This document shows positions 13,285 to 20,771 of a DNA stretch of 20,831 bases, one piece after another. The stretch's first letter is position 1, and each line of letters opens with the position of its first letter. A program made the position numbers and the translations under genes. Below the pieces are notes generated by a model that made no database searches, was not told the origin of the DNA, and saw only the letters and a list, made by a program, of their open reading frames with translations. The DNA is from CAZCBJ01 sp964496705 (GTDB lineage: Bacteria; Chloroflexota; Anaerolineae; Anaerolineales; Anaerolineaceae): the NCBI GenBank assembly GCA_964496705.1, contig CAZCBJ010000050.1, positions 1-20,831 on the forward strand. The letters run 5' to 3'.

Positions 13285-16083
13285 CTAATACGGCCAGCTC
13301 GCGTCCGTGCCGCAGGTGTTGGCAGCGGTGACGGTGAAGCCGTTGTAGGTGAACACCTTCCACCAGGCTTTTGTCCCATCGCAGGAAGTTCCAGATGAAT
13401 CAGCCAGATTGATGGTCTTGATAATATAGCCTTTAGCCCACACGCGTACCACCGGCTTAAACGTTGTGTGCGATTTATTCAGCCAGCCCGCGCCATCGGC
13501 GGTGACAAAGAAGGTGTAGGTGCCGGCGTAGACCGGCTGCAGGTAGGGGGCGGTGGTCGTCAGCACCGTGCTGGCGCGGATGGAGATGGCCTCCAGCGGA
13601 TCGGTGTAGATCGGGTTGTTGCCCTCATCCAGCGCGCCGGTATCCATACCCCCGTTGAAATTGTAGAAGGCGTAAGGCGACATGACCACGCCGCCGCCGA
13701 TCTTGGCCGCATCCGCCAGCGTGCCGCCGCCCAGGTAATCCGCAGTGAGCGCCGAGAAGTTCACCACCGTATCTGGCACGCCAACCACGCCGCCGCCCGT
13801 CCCGCCGCCCATCAGCTTGAAATTGGGCTTGGGCAGCCACAGGTATGCATCCAGATTGGCATTCGCGCCAGCCGGATTCACCCAGTCCACCACGGCGTGG
13901 ATGTTGGTGCTGGACACCAGGCTGACTGTGTCGTACGGCCCGGCGTAGAACTTACCCAGGTTGGCGAACATGGGCGCCGCATAGGGCGCCGCGCCTGTGC
14001 CAGCCCAACCGGTGAGAATTTGCGAAGTATTGTAAGTCTGGAAACCGGTGGTAAAGCCGGTCTTGGACACCTGCAGATTGAAGTTGGTGTTCTTGGGCAC
14101 GTAAGAATTGGGCAGACAGGCCGGTGTGCAGGAGGGAGTTGCCACAATATCCACCGGCACGTTGATCAGCGCCACCGCCGGGGCGGTGCGGGTCAGGTTC
14201 TTGGGCACCAGCGCCAGCGCCTTCTGGGTGACGCCGATCGCCGCGCGCACCGAGGCGCCGTCCAGCGGCATGCCGATTTTGGCATCCCGCACGGTGGCGA
14301 AGTAGCCCACGCGCGCCATGGCCGCCGCCACGTTCAGGTAGCGGGCATCGCGCATATCCTGCAGTGAGCCAAAAGGAGCGTTGTTATCCGGCCAGCAGAA
14401 GGGCGCCTTGTAGGTGTCGTGCGGCGGGGGCAGATCGGGATCATCGCGGCTGAAGGTTTCGCCGTAATGGCGGATGAAGTCCGAGTCATTGTTGAAGCCC
14501 TGGTTGGCATCAAAAGCGGTGCCGTCGCCGCCGGAGCCCTGGAACAGATCGCTCTGGTGGGTCAGCGGTTTGCCGCTCAACACCAGGCGGGTCTTGACCT
14601 GCTCGCCCTTCATCAGGGGATAAACGCCCCACACGCGCGAAGCCGCGCCAGCCACAAAGGCCGCCGCCTGCGAGGTGCCGCTCATCACGCCGTAGCTCGC
14701 CGGCACACTGTAATAGTAGTTGTTGTAAAAACCGTAGCTCCTGGGTGTGGTGGAGAAGATCGCATCGCCCGGCGCCACCAGGGTGATCCAGTTGCCGTAG
14801 TTGGTGCCGGAGGTGCGGCCGCTGTTATATCCCCCCCAGGCGCAATCCGAGAACAGCTCGTTGTCGCTGATCGCGCCGAAGTCGGCCTGATCCACCCAGG
14901 CTTTCTGGGCCGGGTCGCTGGCCGCCGCGACAGCAATCACACCCTTGAAAACGTTGTTGTCTTCACTGTTGGCTGTGCTGGGGCTGTAGGCCACACCATC
15001 CAGGTTGAATTTGCCCGTCGCGCCATCCACATCCGCGTTGGCCCATCCAGCGGGGAAGAAGGCCGGGCGCCATTTACCGCCGCCCGCATCCACATAGCTC
15101 AGCGATTGGTTGCCGGCCGCCGCCACCAGCAGCTTGGCTTTGCTCACCACCGCGTACTGCACAGCCGAATAGACCAGCGGGTCGGGGGTGGCGGTGCCCA
15201 GGCTGAGGCTGATGATCTTGATCGCGGTGTTGTTGGCGCAGTGGCGCAGCCCGGCGGCGATGTTGAAGCTGGTCGCCAGACCCTGGGCATTGGCCACTTT
15301 GACCGGCAGCACCTTGGTGTTGCCCACCCCGATGGCCGTGCCGGCGCCGTTATTCGCCTTGGCGGTGATGATGCCCGCCAGGTGGGTGCCGTGACCGTTG
15401 TCATCGTTGGGAATGGTGTCATTGTTGACGTAGTCATAGCCGGTCAGCGCAGTGCCTGCCAGGTCAGGGTGGGCGGTGTCCACCCCGCTGTCGATGAGGC
15501 ACACATTGGCGGTGGAAACCGGCGTGTTCCAGATGATATCCGCTTGAACCGCGTCCCAGCCCCAGGCGTTGTCAATTTCGCCCGGGAAAGCCGGGCTGCC
15601 CTGCACCGTTCCGCTGGCGGTGCGCAGGCTCTTGAGATGGTCCCAGCTGAGGGTCAGCGTGCCGCCCTCACCCAGCTCCACCGAGTAAGCCTCTGCGCTG
15701 TACGCCTCGCCGTTCAAATCCGCGGCGCTTTCGGGGAAGCGGTAAACATAATTGGGCTGCACCGCCTGGACGCGCGCCACCGAGGCAATCTGCCCGGCTA
15801 ACGCAGTCACGTCCGCCTCAGGGCTGAAGCTGAGCAGCGCAGTGTTGCGGTAACGCCGCACCACCGCTGCCCCCACCGTGCGCGCCAGCGCACTGACCCG
15901 CACGCTGTAAGTGGATGCGGTCCAGCCTTCGGGGAAGGTGACCACCACTTCGCCGGGGACCACCAGCGCGTCTTCGGGCACTTCCTGAACAGCCGGCGGC
16001 AATGCCTGAGCCGGTTGGGCTGGCAGAACCGCCGCCAGCAGCAGCAGGACCGCCAGGATATTCAACATTCGCAACGCCTTCAT
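13285..16083 (-). CDS. Secreted subtilisin-like serine protease (S8 family)
   Basis: A 932-residue exported protease. The signal peptide is residues 1-27 with a cleavage-like AQPAQA. A propeptide/inhibitor I9-like region (about 40-115, VPGEVVVTFPEGW) precedes the catalytic domain at about 175-600. The triad is Asp198 in CLIDSGVD, His231 in NGHGTH and Ser471 in SGTSQAAA, with oxyanion Asn325 in AAAGNQ; all are present, so it should be active. The last 320 residues are predicted beta-rich, without an anchoring motif, ending CGTDASWPY, and may be a secretion or binding module. The ATG at 16083 has AGGAGGTT at ideal spacing. It is divergent from the LuxR-Kelch gene, sharing a short, densely marked control region. 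Confidence 0.93.
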   Translation of the reverse strand: MKALRMLNILAVLLLLAAVLPAQPAQALPPAVQEVPEDALVVPGEVVVTFPEGWTASTYSVRVSALARTVGAAVVRRYRNTALLSFSPEADVTALAGQIASVARVQAVQPNYVYRFPESAADLNGEAYSAEAYSVELGEGGTLTLSWDHLKSLRTASGTVQGSPAFPGEIDNAWGWDAVQADIIWNTPVSTANVCLIDSGVDTAHPDLAGTALTGYDYVNNDTIPNDDNGHGTHLAGIITAKANNGAGTAIGVGNTKVLPVKVANAQGLATSFNIAAGLRHCANNTAIKIISLSLGTATPDPLVYSAVQYAVVSKAKLLVAAAGNQSLSYVDAGGGKWRPAFFPAGWANADVDGATGKFNLDGVAYSPSTANSEDNNVFKGVIAVAAASDPAQKAWVDQADFGAISDNELFSDCAWGGYNSGRTSGTNYGNWITLVAPGDAIFSTTPRSYGFYNNYYYSVPASYGVMSGTSQAAAFVAGAASRVWGVYPLMKGEQVKTRLVLSGKPLTHQSDLFQGSGGDGTAFDANQGFNNDSDFIRHYGETFSRDDPDLPPPHDTYKAPFCWPDNNAPFGSLQDMRDARYLNVAAAMARVGYFATVRDAKIGMPLDGASVRAAIGVTQKALALVPKNLTRTAPAVALINVPVDIVATPSCTPACLPNSYVPKNTNFNLQVSKTGFTTGFQTYNTSQILTGWAGTGAAPYAAPMFANLGKFYAGPYDTVSLVSSTNIHAVVDWVNPAGANANLDAYLWLPKPNFKLMGGGTGGGVVGVPDTVVNFSALTADYLGGGTLADAAKIGGGVVMSPYAFYNFNGGMDTGALDEGNNPIYTDPLEAISIRASTVLTTTAPYLQPVYAGTYTFFVTADGAGWLNKSHTTFKPVVRVWAKGYIIKTINLADSSGTSCDGTKAWWKVFTYNGFTVTAANTCGTDASWPY

Positions 16084-16122
16084 ATTCAACCTCCTGTCGA
16101 GAATCGACAAACAGACAATAAA

Positions 16123-16162
16123 TGCCTGCTATAAGAATAAGGCAGGCAGCCGACAGAATCAA
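16123..16162 (-). promoter_or_regulatory. Promoter of the subtilase gene with an inverted repeat
   Basis: On the reverse strand TTGATT (16162-16157) and TATTCT (16139-16134) are spaced by 17 bases, about 50 bases before the subtilase ATG. A seven-base inverted repeat, TGCCTGC (16123-16129) and GCAGGCA (16142-16148), brackets the -10 box. The -35 box touches the palindrome described at 16160-16181. Confidence 0.6.
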
Positions 16163-16181
16163 TAGCCCTTTTGGGTTATAT
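16160..16181. promoter_or_regulatory. Shared palindromic operator, copy A
   Basis: CAATAGCCC (16160-16168), TTTT, then GGGTTATAT (16173-16181). The inner seven positions pair with one G-T mismatch. It overlaps the -35 box of the subtilase on one strand and the -10 box of the LuxR-Kelch gene on the other, so one bound protein could affect both. A near-identical, perfect copy lies at 17436-17457. Confidence 0.6.
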
Positions 16182-16184
16182 AAT
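16179..16184 (+). promoter_or_regulatory. -10 box of the LuxR-Kelch gene, leaderless type
   Basis: A perfect TATAAT ends six bases before the ATG at 16191, so transcription would begin at the start codon. No Shine-Dalgarno site and no good -35 box are present; the missing -35 fits a promoter that needs an activator. Confidence 0.65.
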
Positions 16185-16190
16185 ACGCTT

Positions 16191-17441
16191 ATGCCTGAAA
16201 ACGACAACCTGACCGAGCGCGAGCGCGAAATCCTCAACCTGGTAGCCACCGGCGCCAGCAACAAGCAAATCGCCTTGGCGCTGCGCATCAGCCTGAACAC
16301 GGTGAAGGTGCATCTGCGCAACATTTTCGACAAAATCGGGGTCACCTCGCGCACCGAGGCAACGCTCTATGCGCTGCGCAGCGCAGGTGAGCTGAGCGCG
16401 GCTGCGCCCCCTGCGCCGCCCGCGGCTTTGCCCAACGCCCGGCGCTGGATCTGGTGGGCCGGGCTGGGCGGGCTGCTGCTGGCGGCAGCCCTGTTCTGGC
16501 TGTTGGCCCGCCCGCTGCGCAGCGGCACGGGAGCGGCGGTCGCACCGGTGCGCTGGCAGGCGGGTGAGCCGCTGCCCCTGGGCCGGACAGAGATGGCCGG
16601 CGCAGCCTATCAGAACCATCTCTACCTGATCGGCGGCAGGGAATCCGGCGGAGTCTCCGCCAGCGGGCTGCGCCTTGACCTGGCCAACGGCACCTGGCAG
16701 CCCATCGCTCCCAAGCCCACCCCCGCCCGCCTGGTGCAGGCCGCCGTGCTGGGCGAGAAAATCTACGTGCCCGGCGGCTGCAACGACAACGGCCAGCCCG
16801 GCGGGACAATGGAAGTCTATGATCCGCGCCACGACCGCTGGGAGACACGCGCGGACCTGCCCATCGGCCTGTGCGCCTACAGCCTGGCTGCGTTGGAAGG
16901 GCAGTTGTATGTGTTTGGCGGCTGGGATGGAGAGCGGGAAAGCGACGCCACGCTGATCTACGACCCCGCCACCGACCGCTGGCGACGCGGCGCGCCCCTG
17001 CCGGTGGCGCGGCAGGCGGCAGCCGCCGCCGTGGCCGGGGAATGGATTCTGGTGGCGGGCGGTCAACACGGCCAGACTGCGCTGCAGGACAGTTGGGCCT
17101 ACTATCCCACCCGCGACCAGGCGGGCGAATCGCCCTGGCAGGCACGCGCGCCGTTGCCCCGGCCGCGCTCCGGGATGGCCTCCGCCAGCCTGGCGGGGAT
17201 GATCTTCCTGGCAGGCGGATCCACCCCGGCTGACGGGAGTTCGCCCTTGCTGGAATATCTGCCGACCGGCGACCGCTGGATCATCCTCGACCAGCCTCCG
17301 CAGGCGGTGGGCGTTTTCCCGGTTTTGCTGCCGGTCGAATCGCGCCTGCACCTGCTGGGCGGCGCGCTGCAGCACGAACCGGCGGCTGCCCACCAGAGCT
17401 ACCAGGCGGTCTTCACCATCCTCATCCCGGTGGTGCAATAA
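16191..17441 (+). CDS. Membrane-tethered LuxR-type regulator with outside Kelch propeller
   Basis: A 416-residue protein of unusual design. Residues 7-65 are a LuxR/GerE HTH (LTEREREILNLVATGASNKQ, then ISLNTVKVHLRNIFDKIGV). An Ala/Pro linker leads to one membrane helix at about 86-107, bounded by positive residues that place the N-terminus inside. Residues about 120-416 contain roughly six Kelch repeats with paired glycines and the W/YDP spacing (HLYLIGGRE, KIYVPGG, QLYVFGGWD, WILVAGGQ, MIFLAGGS, RLHLLGGA), a beta propeller outside the cell. No receiver, kinase or protease domain is present, so it appears to be a one-component signal transducer. The ATG at 16191 is chosen because the -10 box ends six bases before it; an in-frame start at 16122 would precede the promoter. 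Confidence 0.88.
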   Translation: MPENDNLTEREREILNLVATGASNKQIALALRISLNTVKVHLRNIFDKIGVTSRTEATLYALRSAGELSAAAPPAPPAALPNARRWIWWAGLGGLLLAAALFWLLARPLRSGTGAAVAPVRWQAGEPLPLGRTEMAGAAYQNHLYLIGGRESGGVSASGLRLDLANGTWQPIAPKPTPARLVQAAVLGEKIYVPGGCNDNGQPGGTMEVYDPRHDRWETRADLPIGLCAYSLAALEGQLYVFGGWDGERESDATLIYDPATDRWRRGAPLPVARQAAAAAVAGEWILVAGGQHGQTALQDSWAYYPTRDQAGESPWQARAPLPRPRSGMASASLAGMIFLAGGSTPADGSSPLLEYLPTGDRWIILDQPPQAVGVFPVLLPVESRLHLLGGALQHEPAAAHQSYQAVFTILIPVVQ

Positions 17442-17457
17442 CCCAAAAGGGTTATTG
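17436..17457. promoter_or_regulatory. Shared palindromic operator, copy B
   Basis: Arms CAATAACCC (17436-17444) and GGGTTATTG (17449-17457) are perfect nine-base inverted repeats around AAAA. The left arm contains the LuxR-Kelch stop codon and the right arm overlaps the -35 box of the next gene by three bases. Outside the four-base loop it differs from copy A at three of 18 positions, in the same orientation. There is no T-run, so it is not a terminator. Confidence 0.65.
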
Positions 17458-17483
17458 ACACTCCTCCCGCACTGATTTATTCT
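17455..17483 (+). promoter_or_regulatory. Promoter of the secreted four-repeat protein
   Basis: TTGACA (17455-17460) and TATTCT (17478-17483) with a 17-base spacer form a strong sigma-70-type promoter. The leader of about 45 bases carries TTGGAGGT before the start. Confidence 0.75.
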
Positions 17484-17534
17484 AGTATCAGAACCTTTGG
17501 TAAGGTTTCTGTCGGTTTGCGATTGGAGGTCGCC

Positions 17535-18980
17535 ATGAAACGTGCGGTGCTGCTGCTTCCGGTGTTGTTATTGATCGCCGCGCTGGTCCTGCCAGGCTCA
17601 GCCCTGGCCCAGCGCGTCACCCCCACCTGGAATTCGGCCATTTATTATTACAACCCCACCTTCCCGGACGTCGGCCACGTCCAGGCGGTCTTCACCGGCG
17701 AAGGCAGCGTGCCTCCAGCAGAACCCAAGGACATTCCCCCGCACGGTTTTGGACGATTTCTGATCGGCAGCACGGGCGATTACCAGGGCTCGGCGGTGCT
17801 CAGCGCGGATGTGCCGCTGGCCGCCGTGTACAAACAATTTGATGTCAATGGCAACGCCTTCGCCCCGCTGCTGTATTCCTCCTTCGATGTTTCGCAGGCT
17901 GGCGACAACGGCTTCTTTTACGTCCCCACCGTGATGCGTTCTGGCAGCTACACCTCACGCATCGGCGTGCAAAATGTGGAGCTGGTCTCGGTGAACATCG
18001 CCATTCGTTTCTATGACCGCTCCGGCAACCTCAAGGCCACCCTCAACCGCTCGCTGAGCTCGGGTGACAATGGCAGTTCGTACATCTTCACCATCACGCC
18101 GGCCGTGCTGCCCGACCTGGGCACCAGCTTCGACGGCTCGATGGTGATCCGCGCCACCAAGGACGACGGCAGCGGCGACCCCGCCAAGGTGGTGGCTGCT
18201 GTTGAGGAAATCATGTCCACCGGGCAGCGATCCTATGCGTTTGAAGGCTCAGGCGTGCCCGCCGCCAAAGTTTTCATGCCCGCGGCGATGTGCAATTACG
18301 GCACGGGCCGCCAAACCAGCTATTTCGCCGTTCAGAACGCCGGGAGCGCTCCAGCACCCATCGAGGTGCGCTATTATTCTTCCTCCGGTGCGCTGCTCGC
18401 GCTGCACAAAGCCGGCTCGGTGGCGCCCAACGCGAAAATGTCCATCACCTCCTGCGATGCAAAGGTGTATGCGCGCTTCAACGGCAAGATGGGCACCGCC
18501 GTGATCAGCAGCACCCAGCCGATTGTGGCGGTCGGCAAGGTCACCGGGCGGGATGGTCTTTCCACCGCTTACCTGGGCCAGGTGAGCGGCGCGCAGGTTG
18601 TTCTGCTGCCCTACCTGGAATGGTCCAAGCTGGACAGCGACCCGCGCACCACCATCAGCATCATGAACATTTCCAACGCCCCGGCAGCCAATCTCAAGGT
18701 GCGTTTCTATTATGACGCTGGCGGCAACGCCTTCAGTTATCAAGAGCGCAGCCTGGCAACCTCCAGCAAGCCGCTCGCCAAAATGGGCAAGATCAGCCTG
18801 GAGCCCACCGTCAGCGGAGCGGCGCTGGACGCCAACGGGAATTATATCGGCGCGGCTGAGGTGATCAGCGATGTGCCGGTGGCGGTGCTGGTGCGCGTCA
18901 CCCAAAAGATTTCCGGCGTTCCCGGCGTCACCCTGCTGGGCGAGGATTACATCGGGATGCCCTACAACCCCATCCCCTGA
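17535..18980 (+). CDS. Secreted protein with four tandem beta-rich repeats
   Basis: A 481-residue exported protein of no family I can name. The signal peptide covers residues 1-26 (cleavage near ALAQ). The mature part consists of four diverged repeats of about 70-100 residues (about 33-101, 128-227, 246-338, 356-456). Each has a strand like SRIGVQNVE or SYFAVQNAG, then an RFYD/RYYS/RFYY strand followed by G, then a segment ending in a V-I-A-V run (MVIRAT, AVISSTQPIVAV, AEVISDVPVAV). They look like immunoglobulin- or CARDB-like modules. The second and third start with VPTVM and MPAAM. No anchor is present, so it is probably released or held by other surface parts. The ATG at 17535 follows TTGGAGGT. 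Its promoter carries operator copy B, linking it to the LuxR-Kelch gene just upstream. Confidence 0.82.
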   Translation: MKRAVLLLPVLLLIAALVLPGSALAQRVTPTWNSAIYYYNPTFPDVGHVQAVFTGEGSVPPAEPKDIPPHGFGRFLIGSTGDYQGSAVLSADVPLAAVYKQFDVNGNAFAPLLYSSFDVSQAGDNGFFYVPTVMRSGSYTSRIGVQNVELVSVNIAIRFYDRSGNLKATLNRSLSSGDNGSSYIFTITPAVLPDLGTSFDGSMVIRATKDDGSGDPAKVVAAVEEIMSTGQRSYAFEGSGVPAAKVFMPAAMCNYGTGRQTSYFAVQNAGSAPAPIEVRYYSSSGALLALHKAGSVAPNAKMSITSCDAKVYARFNGKMGTAVISSTQPIVAVGKVTGRDGLSTAYLGQVSGAQVVLLPYLEWSKLDSDPRTTISIMNISNAPAANLKVRFYYDAGGNAFSYQERSLATSSKPLAKMGKISLEPTVSGAALDANGNYIGAAEVISDVPVAVLVRVTQKISGVPGVTLLGEDYIGMPYNPIP

Positions 18981-18991
18981 GCCTCAGGCTT

Positions 18992-19000
18992 TGATACAAT
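18992..19000 (+). promoter_or_regulatory. Extended -10 promoter of the lipoprotein gene
   Basis: TG, one base, then TACAAT is an extended -10 promoter needing no -35. Transcription would start near 19007, inside the left arm of the terminator hairpin, so RNA begun here could not form the full stem while read-through RNA from upstream could. Confidence 0.4.
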
Positions 19001-19035
19001 AGCAGGAGAGACTTTCACCTCTCCTGCTTTTTTTT
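19001..19035 (+). terminator. Rho-independent terminator of the secreted protein gene
   Basis: AGCAGGAGAG (19001-19010) pairs perfectly with CTCTCCTGCT (19019-19028) around an eight-base loop and is followed by a run of eight T. It lies 20 bases after the stop codon. Confidence 0.9.
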
Positions 19036-19049
19036 CACAACCCGATCCC

Positions 19050-19490
19050 ATGGCCCGCCAGCCCGTTCTTCTCCTCACCCTGCTGCTCACCGCTCTATTG
19101 ATGGCGGCCTGCGCGGCTGCGCCCGCAGGCGGCCCGACCCTCACCCCGGCAGCGCTGCAGGCGGGCAAAGGCGGAATCCGCGGGCGCTGCGCCGAAGCAA
19201 AGTCTGTCTGGCCGCAAGTCAACGTGGTGTATATCTTCGCCGCGCCGTTCAGCGGTGACGCCAGCGGTAACGGCATCTATCTACTCGACCCCGGCATGGA
19301 CCCGCGCGCCAGCCTGGATGGAGACGGGTATTTTCAGATGATTAATCTGACCCCCGGTCGCTATGTGCTGGTGGTCGGGCCAACCGCCGAAAACAGCCGC
19401 CCGCTGCTCAACCCGCGCGAACACATCCTGGTGGTGCAGGTGGAGGAAGGCGGGTGGGTGGAGCTGGGCCCGGTCAGTCTGGCAAAATAG
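19050..19490 (+). CDS. Small lipoprotein with prealbumin-like domain
   Basis: A 146-residue exported lipoprotein. The N-terminus has a hydrophobic signal with the lipobox LMAAC, so Cys21 should be acylated and the protein anchored to the membrane. The mature part is predicted beta-rich: DGDGYFQMINLTPGRYVLVVGP resembles the strand pair of carboxypeptidase-regulatory/prealbumin-like domains (cut here at the motif core YFQMINLTPGRY). The function is not known. The ATG at 19050 has no Shine-Dalgarno site and follows the terminator of the upstream gene by 14 bases. Its last 17 bases overlap the convergent glycosyltransferase gene. Confidence 0.75.
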   Translation: MARQPVLLLTLLLTALLMAACAAAPAGGPTLTPAALQAGKGGIRGRCAEAKSVWPQVNVVYIFAAPFSGDASGNGIYLLDPGMDPRASLDGDGYFQMINLTPGRYVLVVGPTAENSRPLLNPREHILVVQVEEGGWVELGPVSLAK

Positions 19491-20616
19491 ACCGGTAGAA
19501 GCGCTCATATTCCTGCGCGGCAGACTGGATGGAATGACCCGCAGCGATTTGTAACCCTGCGCTCGCCGCTGGCTGGCGCAGCCCGGGGTGCAGCAGCGCA
19601 TGACCAATGGCTGCAGCCAGGCCGGCGGGAGAGCCGGGCTGCGCCAGCCAACCGTTGACGCCGTGGGTGACCAGCTCGCGCGTCCCGGGAATATCGCTGG
19701 CGACCACCGGCAAGCCGCGCGCCATGCACTCCAGCAGCACAGTCGGCAGCCCCTCGTAACGCGAGGGCAGCACGAACAGGTCCGCCCGCGCCATCCATTG
19801 CTCGAGGTCGCTGCGCGTGCCGAGAAAATCCACCCGCTGCTCTATCCCCAACCGCCGCGCCTGGTCGCGCAGGGCTTCGCCCAGCCGGCCTTCGCCGGCC
19901 AGCGCCAGGCGCGCCCCCGGCAGATCATCCGCCAGCAGGGCAAAGGCGGCCAGCAGGCTGCTGAAATCCTTCTGGGCGGTCAGGCGACCGGCGGAAAGGA
20001 TCAGGAAAGGCCCTTCCTGGCGATAAACCCGCGGCGGCGCATCATCCGGCAGGCGAATGGCATTCGGGATCAACCGCGGGTCGCGCCGCGCCAATCGGCT
20101 GCCCGGATGGGCGCTCAGGTTTGCGACCACCGCCTGCGAGACGCCAGCCTCGCCGTCCAGCAGCAATGGGAACAGCCAGCCGTTGAACAGTCCGCGCAAT
20201 CCCGCCCGCAGCGCTCCCGGTCCCCATTCGCAGGTCACGTGGGCGGTGCGCACCGCGCATCGGGTGCGGCCTGCCGCGCGCAATCCAAGCGCCAGCAGAC
20301 TGCCCCATTGAAAATGGCTGTGGACAACCTCCAGGTCGCCCCGCGCATATCGGCGCAGAACCGCGCGCGCGCCGCGCAGATAGGCGCTCAGATCCCAGGC
20401 GCTGCTGCGGCGGACAGCGAAAAAAACCTCGATCCCCGCGCCGCTCAGCTCATCCCGCCAGTGCAGCTCAGCGGGCGTGCCGCGCTGCCAGAAGGCGCAG
20501 ACCCGGACGGCATGGCCGCGCTGCGCCAGCGCGCAGGCCAGCTCCAGCCCGAAGCGTTCCGCGCCGCCGTGTGCGCCGCCGATGTCCAGCCCGGCGATCA
20601 GTTGCAAGATGCGCAT
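19474..20616 (-). CDS. Glycosyltransferase family 4 protein
   Basis: A 380-residue GT-B fold glycosyltransferase. The N-terminal half has GGAHGGAERF, the acceptor-side glycine loop. The C-terminal half has LSAGRLTAQKDF near residue 207 and the retaining-enzyme signature SRYEGLPTVLLECMARG with Glu288 and Glu296 (E-x7-E), followed by VVASDIPGTREL. Family members add hexoses to lipid- or protein-linked glycans or to exopolysaccharide on the cytoplasmic side; donor and acceptor are unknown. The ATG at 20616 comes six bases after a TATAAT and lacks a Shine-Dalgarno site, so a leaderless mRNA is likely. The gene overlaps the lipoprotein gene tail to tail. Confidence 0.92.
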   Translation of the reverse strand: MRILQLIAGLDIGGAHGGAERFGLELACALAQRGHAVRVCAFWQRGTPAELHWRDELSGAGIEVFFAVRRSSAWDLSAYLRGARAVLRRYARGDLEVVHSHFQWGSLLALGLRAAGRTRCAVRTAHVTCEWGPGALRAGLRGLFNGWLFPLLLDGEAGVSQAVVANLSAHPGSRLARRDPRLIPNAIRLPDDAPPRVYRQEGPFLILSAGRLTAQKDFSSLLAAFALLADDLPGARLALAGEGRLGEALRDQARRLGIEQRVDFLGTRSDLEQWMARADLFVLPSRYEGLPTVLLECMARGLPVVASDIPGTRELVTHGVNGWLAQPGSPAGLAAAIGHALLHPGLRQPAASAGLQIAAGHSIQSAAQEYERFYRSILPD

Positions 20617-20622
20617 GTCTGG

Positions 20623-20628
20623 ATTATA
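20623..20628 (-). promoter_or_regulatory. -10 box of the glycosyltransferase gene, leaderless type
   Basis: TATAAT on the reverse strand ends six bases before the ATG. No good -35 box lies 16-18 bases upstream. Confidence 0.6.
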
Positions 20629-20743
20629 TCCCGGGGATTGCGGGGACTGGGAAGGCGCTTTGCCCTTGGTTCTCAGTCACTTTGCCAATGAAGTTCTGCC
20701 ACCACAAGCCCGCAGTCCCTTCAGTCGCCGCGGAGCGGCTCCT

Positions 20744-20771
20744 TCAGGGATTCACGGGGGTGATTCCCTGA
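20744..20771. repeat. Inverted repeat in the right-hand non-coding end
   Basis: TCAGGGATTCAC (20744-20755) and GTGATTCCCTGA (20760-20771) pair with one mismatch around GGGG. The surrounding 20631-20831 holds no gene I can support. It also carries GGAGC/GCTCC and a GCGATCGC near 20811, so it looks like a non-coding or dispersed-repeat region that continues past the edge. Confidence 0.6.

Noticed and set aside
14419..15801. A 460-codon forward open frame antisense to the subtilase
   Set aside because: The subtilase has intact triad and signal peptide; the antisense protein is a low-complexity Gly/Ala/Arg/His product with no motif.
16176..17438. A 420-codon reverse open frame antisense to the LuxR-Kelch gene
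   Set aside because: The forward frame has clear HTH, TM and Kelch motifs; the reverse product is Gln/Arg/Gly-rich without any domain.
19588..20691. A 367-codon forward frame antisense to the glycosyltransferase
   Set aside because: The GT4 gene carries the E-x7-E signature and a start next to a promoter; the antisense product shows no family resemblance.
20571..20771. A 66-codon forward frame at the right end
   Set aside because: It overlaps the glycosyltransferase start and the inverted repeat, has no ribosome binding site and shows no recognisable protein.
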